From Acidithiobacillus sp. (lineage in GTDB: Bacteria > Pseudomonadota > Gammaproteobacteria > Acidithiobacillales > Acidithiobacillaceae), in NCBI GenBank assembly GCA_027445725.1, contig DAIAVG010000103.1:1-5481 (forward strand): a stretch of 5,481 bases of DNA. Direction: 5' to 3'. The notes beneath the pieces are model-generated. The model was not told the origin of the DNA, ran no database searches, and worked only from the letters and a program-made list of their open reading frames with translations. This document shows positions 1 to 4,379 of this stretch, in pieces; positions within the stretch are counted from its first letter, which is position 1; every line of letters starts with the position of its first letter. The translations under genes were made by a program, and so were the position numbers.

Positions 1-4
1 CATC

Positions 5-901
5 ATGGAGCGTAGAGTCAGCACTGGGACAAAGCAGATGGCACGCAGGCCGCGGTGCGGCTTACCGGACGCGGCAGCCCGCCAGGAGGCTGGTGCCAGC
101 GCGGTGGAATTCGCCATAGCCGCACCCGCCTTGCTGCTGGCCCTGCTCGGCACCTTTCAGGCAGCATTGCTCTATCAAGCCCGCGCCCAACTGGAAGTCG
201 CCACCCAGGAGGCGGTACGGGCGGGGACTTTACACGGGGCCAGTGTCGAGGCCATGCGCGATGCCCTGGCCCGCGGGTTGACACCGCTCTATACCCACGG
301 CCAGAACCTGTCCGCCCTTGCTCAAGGCTACGCTACCGCCAAAGTCGCGGCGGGACAGGCCACTATCCGGGTGCTCAGCCCCACCCGCGAGGCCTTTGAT
401 GATTTTGCCGAGCAGACTCGCGATGCGTCAGGCGCCTGGGTCAGGGCGATACCGGTGGACCATCTCGGCTATCGCCGTACCAGCGTGGGAAGTGGCAGCC
501 ATCTGTCCGTGCAGGACGCGACCCTCCTGAAGGTGCAGATCACGGCTGTTCAACCGCTCATCGTGCCCTTCATCGATCAGATTGGTCGGGGCATCTACCA
601 GATGGATAAGGGACTGGGGAATGTAGGCCTACCCAGCCTTTTTGGCGTCCGCCTGAGTCCGTTGACAGAAGTTGATGGCAAAACCCGCTGGGGGATTCCC
701 ATGCAGGTCGAGGCAGTAATGCGGATGCAAAGTCCTGTGCTGGAGGAGGGGTTGCCGAGCAAGGCGACGGTGGAGCAAGGGCAGAATAGAAATGGCAACT
801 TCCCAGGACCCATGGAGGACGTCGATTCGCTTAAACCCTTACCGACTCCTGACATTGGCGACTACACACCGCCCCCAGATCCGGAATTTTGTGTGCATTA
901 A
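5..901 (+). CDS. TadE/TadG-like pseudopilin (Tad pilus family)
   Basis: Predicted 298-residue membrane-anchored pseudopilin of the TadE/TadG-like family, whose members help assemble or tune Tad (Flp) pili or related secretion machines. The hallmark is seen at residues 30-41: a Gly followed by ASAVEFAIAAP, then a hydrophobic helix to about residue 57. Gly30 with Glu35 at +5 fits a type IV prepilin peptidase (TadV-like) site, giving a leader of about 30 residues. Residues 58-80 continue as a polar helix. The rest (about 80-298) is a soluble domain outside the membrane, ending in a proline-rich tail (265-296) with a lone Cys296. It is longer than a minimal TadE. The start at 5 is uncertain because the upstream region is outside the window; ATG 38 (Met12) with a weak GGGA at 26-29 is an alternative. 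It lies 39 bases before the next gene and probably shares its transcript. Family call is good; exact role (TadE, TadF or TadG-like) is open. Confidence 0.8.
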   Translation: MERRVSTGTKQMARRPRCGLPDAAARQEAGASAVEFAIAAPALLLALLGTFQAALLYQARAQLEVATQEAVRAGTLHGASVEAMRDALARGLTPLYTHGQNLSALAQGYATAKVAAGQATIRVLSPTREAFDDFAEQTRDASGAWVRAIPVDHLGYRRTSVGSGSHLSVQDATLLKVQITAVQPLIVPFIDQIGRGIYQMDKGLGNVGLPSLFGVRLSPLTEVDGKTRWGIPMQVEAVMRMQSPVLEEGLPSKATVEQGQNRNGNFPGPMEDVDSLKPLPTPDIGDYTPPPDPEFCVH

Positions 902-926
902 ATTAAAACGCGGTCCATAGGCATTC

Positions 927-931
927 AGGAG
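927..931 (+). promoter_or_regulatory. Ribosome-binding site AGGAG for the LprI-muramidase gene
   Basis: AGGAG lies nine bases before the ATG at 941, near-ideal spacing. It fixes the start so that a hydrophobic export signal is translated. A very similar CAGGAGA-containing leader precedes the third gene. Confidence 0.8.
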
Positions 932-940
932 ACCAGAAAG

Positions 941-2209
941 ATGCGGCACCACCCCCAATTATTCGCCACAATGCCGTTGGGCGTCCTGGTGATGACTATA
1001 TGCGCCATACTCCCCGGCGATGCTGAAGCTATTGATTGTACCAAGGTATCAAGCTTTAACGAGCAAGCCATTTGTGGAGACAAAAAACTTCTCCTCCTGG
1101 ATCGCGATCTTACGGTTGTTTACAACAAATTCATCACGGTGTTCTCCGACACGGGCCACTACACCTACCTCGTCACCGAGACCAAGACGGCACAACAGAA
1201 ATGGCTCCAAAGGAGGAATGCCTGCGGTGCAGACGCCGCCTGTGTCAAAGCGGCCTACGAGGAACGCCTCGAGGTTCTGCAGAGGAAGGTCTGTTATCCG
1301 CGAGATGATAGCCCCATTTATCAGGCGTCTTCTCAGCCAGTGCCTAAAAAGACGACCACACAGACTGCAATTGATCATCAAGGTCAGAAACCAAAAGAAC
1401 CGACCGCAGCTTGTGCTTCCGATGATCGGGTGGACTATGATTTTATAAAAAAGAACGAGGGTGCGATGCTTGATTTCTACGTGCCCGGAGCTTTCAGCAC
1501 CAACGTCAAAACAGGTAAGAATTTAGGGCCAAAATTCAAAAGAGATAAAAATGGCGATCCAATACAAAAAGCCATAGCTTCCAGCGGGGTCACCGTCGGC
1601 CAGGGCGTGGACCTTGGACAACAAACAGTAGATAGCCTAAAACATTATATGAACATTGAAGCACAAAAATATGGCAAGCCAGCAGATGTAGACATTGGAT
1701 CTTTAATGAATCGTATCAATCCTTTTATTGGATTGCGAAAAGATGCATCCGTCGCTGCACTCAATGAATATTATAAAAAAAGAGGGGAATACCCAACATT
1801 AACCACAGCAGAAGCAGACTTTATTTCTTCAGCGGTCAAACATGGATATGCCGAAGATACAGCGGCGCTTTTCAATAAAAACTCCAAACCGAAAATGAAT
1901 TTCTGGTCATTACCGGCCACCGTGCAGACCACACTCACCGATATGAAATACCATGCCTATATTCAGAGCGTCGCCCAGTATTACTATCGGGGAGAATGGC
2001 AAAAAGCGGCAGAAGAGTTCAGACGACTCTCGGCAGCGGCGAAGTGGACAAAGTTTGAGGACCGCTTCCTGCGGCGCGCAAAGATGTTGACCGATGCGAT
2101 CAACAATAACTCTCTACCGAAACAAGGGGATCCCTGCACACCCAAGCCCTCTGCCGCCATCAATCGCTCGGCGTGGTGGGGAAACCCACGGCGTCCACGC
2201 TGGGCCTGA
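941..2209 (+). CDS. Periplasmic LprI/DUF1311 domain fused to pesticin-like muramidase
   Basis: Predicted exported two-domain protein of 422 residues. Residues 1-30 are a signal peptide with a hydrophobic core (12-24) and likely cleavage after AEA at 28-30. Residues 31-118 match the LprI (DUF1311) pattern: DC at 32-33, E41 and IC at 44-45, LLLLDRDLTVVYNKF at 50-64, QQKWLQRRNAC at 85-95, then C101 and C118; these cysteines suit periplasmic disulfides. A polar linker (119-162) follows. Residues 163-388 resemble the pesticin-type lysozyme domain: KKNEG with E173, then SSGVTVGQGVDLGQQ with T218 and D224. This is the Glu...Thr-x5-Asp set known from pesticin and T4-type lysozymes, which cut the MurNAc-GlcNAc bond of peptidoglycan. 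The Glu-to-Thr distance (45) is about 20 residues longer than in pesticin, through a lysine-rich insert at 188-210. The C-terminal tail (389-422) is basic with WW at 411-412. The catalytic domain is AT-rich compared with the flanks. Activity is inferred; a non-catalytic binding role is possible. Confidence 0.75.
   Translation: MRHHPQLFATMPLGVLVMTICAILPGDAEAIDCTKVSSFNEQAICGDKKLLLLDRDLTVVYNKFITVFSDTGHYTYLVTETKTAQQKWLQRRNACGADAACVKAAYEERLEVLQRKVCYPRDDSPIYQASSQPVPKKTTTQTAIDHQGQKPKEPTAACASDDRVDYDFIKKNEGAMLDFYVPGAFSTNVKTGKNLGPKFKRDKNGDPIQKAIASSGVTVGQGVDLGQQTVDSLKHYMNIEAQKYGKPADVDIGSLMNRINPFIGLRKDASVAALNEYYKKRGEYPTLTTAEADFISSAVKHGYAEDTAALFNKNSKPKMNFWSLPATVQTTLTDMKYHAYIQSVAQYYYRGEWQKAAEEFRRLSAAAKWTKFEDRFLRRAKMLTDAINNNSLPKQGDPCTPKPSAAINRSAWWGNPRRPRWA
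2171..2200 (+). other. Imperfect hairpin with GAAA tetraloop at the end of the muramidase gene
   Basis: GCGTGG at 2171-2176 pairs with CCACGC at 2195-2200. Inside it TGGG (2177-2180) pairs with CCCA (2185-2188) around a GAAA loop, leaving six unpaired bases (2189-2194) on the right side. It ends seven bases before the stop codon at 2207 and 33 bases before the next ribosome-binding site. The nearest T run (2211-2214) is too distant and short for a standard intrinsic terminator. It could modulate mRNA stability or coupling between the two genes, or be chance in a GC-rich end. Confidence 0.35.
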
Positions 2210-2232
2210 GTTTTCCACGTTCACTTCAAATC

Positions 2233-2237
2233 AGGAG
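2233..2237 (+). promoter_or_regulatory. Ribosome-binding site AGGAG for the second LprI-domain gene
   Basis: AGGAG is followed by eight bases and then ATG at 2246. The start gives an immediate Arg-Arg and hydrophobic signal sequence, so the choice is well supported. No promoter is evident in the 36-base gap, which favours co-transcription with the upstream gene. Confidence 0.8.
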
Positions 2238-2245
2238 ATCACCAA

Positions 2246-3226
2246 ATGACACGACGCATACTTCTCGGTATCGGCTTCTGTGCAGCCCTAGGCGTCAGCC
2301 TCAATGCCTGCGCTGCGGATGCTCTTCTCAATTGCCCGGCGATCACCACAAAGATCCCCGACGCGTTTGCCCCTACCTGCAGTCACCCACAGACCCCCCT
2401 GCAAAAGGCCATTTGTCACTATAAGCCAAAGCATTGGACCGACAACCTCCTGTTGTTGGACAGTTCGTTAATGCATGGCTATAAGCAAGCGCTCCGCGCG
2501 GCCGGCGTGGGCACCCCCGAATGCACCCACCTGCTGGAAAGCCAAAAGGTCTTCGAAAAGAAACTCGAAGCCTGCGGCAGTGATGGTGACTGCGTCCTCG
2601 AAACCATGACCAAACGTAGTTTTGCGTTACGCGACATCGAGGAACACCAGCAAGCCCCACTGGAAGCAGCCGCTTTGCAGCGTTTTGCGGGCGGGGCGAT
2701 CTTCCAAAACCCCGGCCACAAGTCGGCGCCGCTCCTGCAGCGCATTCAGCGGGGCATGGATATTTATCCGCTCCCTCACATGGCGCTACCTAACGGCAAC
2801 ACCCTCGTCTGGGGCTTCCAGCCGCACAATGCTACCGTCCAGTCCCTGGTCGTGGTCAACCACCAGGGTGCCGTACAGTTGCTGGGCGCGGTGGATGGCA
2901 TTTATCTCGGCCTGCCCAAGGACAAGACCCTGCCGGAGCTGGATGCGAACGCCCGCATCACCCTCTTCGTGCGCGATCCCCAGGCCCTTGCCCAAAACCT
3001 GCCCGCTCTCCGCGCCTGGGCGGCGGCGAGCATCCTCGGCTTCAATGTGGACTGCGGCGGTGCCGACGCCGCCCGCTGCAGAGCCGCCGAGGCCATTCCC
3101 GTGCCCATCCTGGCCTACCGCCTCAGTTGCCCGCAAAAGGTCCCGGGCAAAGCCTTGGTCAACCGCTGTCCTCTGCCCTTGCCTGCCGTGTCCGGCAACG
3201 TCTCTCCGGGTTTGTTCTGGCAATGA
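2246..3226 (+). CDS. Exported LprI/DUF1311-like protein with unassigned C-terminal domain
   Basis: A 326-residue secreted or lipid-anchored protein. Residues 1-26 form an export signal. LNAC at 19-22 could serve as a lipobox with Cys22 lipidated, but cleavage after ACA (21-23) by the ordinary signal peptidase also fits. Residues 44-132 carry a divergent LprI-type domain: TPLQKAICHYK at 50-60, NLLLLDSSLMHGYKQAL at 67-83, then EACGSDGDCVLE at 108-119. This has the same order of IC, LLLLD, Tyr and CGxDxxCV as the upstream gene (there IC at 44-45 and CGADAACV at 95-102). Residues 139-326 are not recognised. They include alternating beta-like stretches (LVVVNHQGAVQLLG, 201-214) and four cysteines at 270, 278, 295 and 308. 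LprI of Mycobacterium tuberculosis is reported as a lysozyme inhibitor, so control of, or protection from, the neighbouring muramidase is a reasonable inference, not shown. GC content is high here (75 percent by hand count at 3001-3060), unlike the middle of the upstream gene. Confidence 0.7.
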   Translation: MTRRILLGIGFCAALGVSLNACAADALLNCPAITTKIPDAFAPTCSHPQTPLQKAICHYKPKHWTDNLLLLDSSLMHGYKQALRAAGVGTPECTHLLESQKVFEKKLEACGSDGDCVLETMTKRSFALRDIEEHQQAPLEAAALQRFAGGAIFQNPGHKSAPLLQRIQRGMDIYPLPHMALPNGNTLVWGFQPHNATVQSLVVVNHQGAVQLLGAVDGIYLGLPKDKTLPELDANARITLFVRDPQALAQNLPALRAWAAASILGFNVDCGGADAARCRAAEAIPVPILAYRLSCPQKVPGKALVNRCPLPLPAVSGNVSPGLFWQ

Positions 3227-3522
3227 TCCGGCCAAAGTCCCAAAAAATGATCAGGGTGTGCTTCGTCCGTGACGCATCTGCGTACATCGGAAAGCGTATA
3301 ACTGGTTCGACCTTTGACGTCAAGCAGCCGATAGGGCCTGTAGAGAACGCCGCAGATAAAGATAACCCAGTGGTACGCCGGGGGATCGGCAAGGAGCAAA
3401 GTGTGCAACGCCCTCGCATTCACATTGCGACACGCTCCGGCGGGGACACGGGGAATCTGGTGCTGGGCCGCGTGCGGAACCTTCTGGCTCAGGCGATCTG
3501 CAGTGTAGGGGCCGCACCGTGC

Positions 3523-3538
3523 GACGGCTGCAGCCGTC
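3523..3538. repeat. Perfect 16-base palindrome
   Basis: GACGGCTGCAGCCGTC reads the same on both strands with no spacer. It sits in the middle of the non-genic stretch. It could be a dimeric-regulator site, a small cruciform, or chance in GC-rich DNA. No promoter elements were recognised beside it. Confidence 0.6.
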
Positions 3539-3887
3539 CGGTTTCATAGAGCGCATGCAACTCGCTGCGTACCACATTGAGCTCCATGTCGATGGCCGCA
3601 ATGGGTGCGCCGCGCTGCTGCAGCAGGGTATGGCGGTGGGATGTCGAGCGTCGATTCCAAATGATGTCCGCCCAGGGAGATACGCACGCGGCATTGCACA
3701 TTGCACTGGGCCTGAAGTGGCTCTCAGAAGCCGCTGCGCATGGGGACCGCATCGTCCAACACAAGGTGGACACGCTGCTGCCGAGGTGAGATGCAGTCAC
3801 GGTGGTGGCCTTCAGACACCAGAGTGAAGCAGGGTATTAGAGGCTGTGCGCCAGGCACTAATATCCATCGCGGAATTCGGGATGTTG

Positions 3888-3916
3888 TTGCGGGGCACCC
3901 CGATCAGACCTATAGT
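3888..3916 (+). promoter_or_regulatory. Candidate sigma70 promoter for the DUF2892 gene
   Basis: TATAGT at 3911-3916 is a five-of-six match to the -10 consensus. TTGCGG at 3888-3893 is a weak -35 with 17-base spacing; TTGTTG at 3885-3890 is an alternative with a 20-base spacer. An inverted repeat CGGGG-CA-CCCCG (3891-3902) overlaps the -35 end and spacer and could be an operator. The -10 is 43 bases upstream of the start codon at 3959. Confidence 0.45.
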
Positions 3917-3944
3917 TTAATCCGCATGTGGTTCTCTGATTTGC

Positions 3945-3949
3945 GGAGG
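3945..3949 (+). promoter_or_regulatory. Ribosome-binding site GGAGG deciding the DUF2892 start
   Basis: GGAGG is nine bases before the ATG at 3959. This places the start well inside a longer open frame that begins at 3740, whose upstream part looks non-coding. A second ATG at 3977 lacks an equally good site. Confidence 0.8.
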
Positions 3950-3958
3950 CGCAGGACC

Positions 3959-4180
3959 ATGAAAGTCGTCAAAAACATGAACACTACCGAGCGCTGGCTG
4001 CGTATTTACTTCGGCGCCATCATTTTTCTGGTTTATTTCGTCAATCCCTTCCCCTACAAGGAATGGACCTTTTCCGGATTGCTCCTCATCGCCACCGGCG
4101 TGATCGGTTACTGCCCTGTGTATTCCCTGCTCAAAAAGCCCAAAGCCGCACCGGCGCCAGACTCCGTAGCCGATCGTTGA
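3959..4180 (+). CDS. Small DUF2892 (YgaP transmembrane-domain-like) inner-membrane protein
   Basis: A 73-residue protein of the DUF2892 family, the same fold as the membrane segment of the E. coli rhodanese YgaP. The family signature is seen in order: NTTERWLRIYFG (8-19), a first hydrophobic helix at about 17-31, a short polar turn PYKEW (32-36), a second helix at about 38-55, and the conserved GYCPVYSLL (50-58) containing Cys52. A positively charged, proline- and alanine-rich tail (59-73) follows. Length is normal for the stand-alone form, where no rhodanese domain is attached. The biochemical role of stand-alone members is not settled; a link to sulfur metabolism is suggested only by the rhodanese fusions. 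The gene has its own candidate promoter and is separated by about 200 bases from lysC, so it appears monocistronic. Confidence 0.85.
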   Translation: MKVVKNMNTTERWLRIYFGAIIFLVYFVNPFPYKEWTFSGLLLIATGVIGYCPVYSLLKKPKAAPAPDSVADR

Positions 4181-4379
4181 GCTCACGACGGGCGCGGCGG
4201 TACAGGGCCGAATCCTCCCCCTGCACGCTTCTTCTGTGGGGTTCATGCTGAAAATGCGCTTCCTGCAGCGTTGAAGCCGGGCGGGCGCCGCGCCGCAAAG
4301 GGCGTCCGCAGTTCGTCCTGTACAGACCCCGCCGCAACGATTTATCATTTGCCCTTAATTTTTCATACAATCACTGAAA
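4181..4379. other. Intergenic region upstream of lysC
   Basis: The first part is GC-rich and contains weak stem-forming segments (GCTTC 4258-4262 with GAAGC 4273-4277; GGCGC-C-GCGCC near 4286-4296), but no hairpin followed by a T run. The last 40 bases turn AT-rich and hold the candidate lysC promoter. I do not recognise a lysine riboswitch or a leader peptide. Confidence 0.4.
4342..4371 (+). promoter_or_regulatory. Candidate lysC promoter immediately before the start codon
   Basis: TTATCA (4342-4347, four of six to the -35 consensus), an 18-base spacer, and TACAAT (4366-4371, five of six to the -10). Transcription would be expected to start around 4378-4380, at or next to the ATG at 4380, which has no Shine-Dalgarno sequence in front. 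The local AT-rich composition supports a promoter; the position is inferred from sequence only. Confidence 0.45.

Larger units (their letters stand above)
3227..3958. other. Long stretch without a supported gene, possibly decayed coding DNA
   Basis: About 730 bases between two genes. Several open frames overlap on both strands, but none has a ribosome-binding site, a recognisable family motif and a sensible length together. On the minus strand, one frame over roughly 3240-3520 reads plausibly protein-like (ALHTLLLADPPAYHWVIF) and a second, ending at 3489, has an amphipathic stretch (AIDMELNVVRSELHALY). They are in different frames, so a frameshifted remnant is possible. On the plus strand, 3664-3789 encodes a short helical peptide (ALGLKWLSEAAAHGD) faintly reminiscent of a Sel1 repeat but without a ribosome-binding site. 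Other structure: a 12-base inverted repeat ACGCA-TC-TGCGT at 3272-3283, the direct repeat ATTGCACATTGCAC at 3693-3706, and the 16-base palindrome and promoter listed separately. I see no tRNA, terminator or insertion-sequence ends. Confidence 0.5.

Noticed and set aside
2786..3235. A 149-codon open frame on the minus strand inside the second LprI-type gene
   Set aside because: It lies opposite a gene with a good ribosome-binding site and signal peptide, and shows the low-information Gly/Asp/Arg-rich look of an antisense shadow.
3227..3290. Intrinsic terminator after the three-gene cluster
   Set aside because: No stable GC stem followed by a T tract is present; the small ACGCA/TGCGT repeat at 3272-3283 is followed by mixed sequence.
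3577..3789. Plus-strand 70-codon frame with a weak Sel1-repeat look
   Set aside because: There is no ribosome-binding site, the N-terminal part looks random, and one vague half-repeat is not enough to call a gene.
3489..3800. Minus-strand peptide with AIDMELNVVRSELHALY, considered as a TolC-type or cation/proton antiporter C-terminal fragment
   Set aside because: The resemblance is only of general amphipathic helix type. No family signature could be aligned, so I mention it only as a possible remnant.
3917..4348. A minus-strand open frame over the DUF2892 gene
   Set aside because: The plus strand carries the clear DUF2892 signature with a GGAGG site; the opposite frame has no recognisable domain.
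4181..4379. Lysine riboswitch or attenuator before lysC
   Set aside because: The gap has no recognisable multi-helix lysine aptamer, no leader peptide rich in Lys or Thr codons, and no terminator hairpin with a T run.
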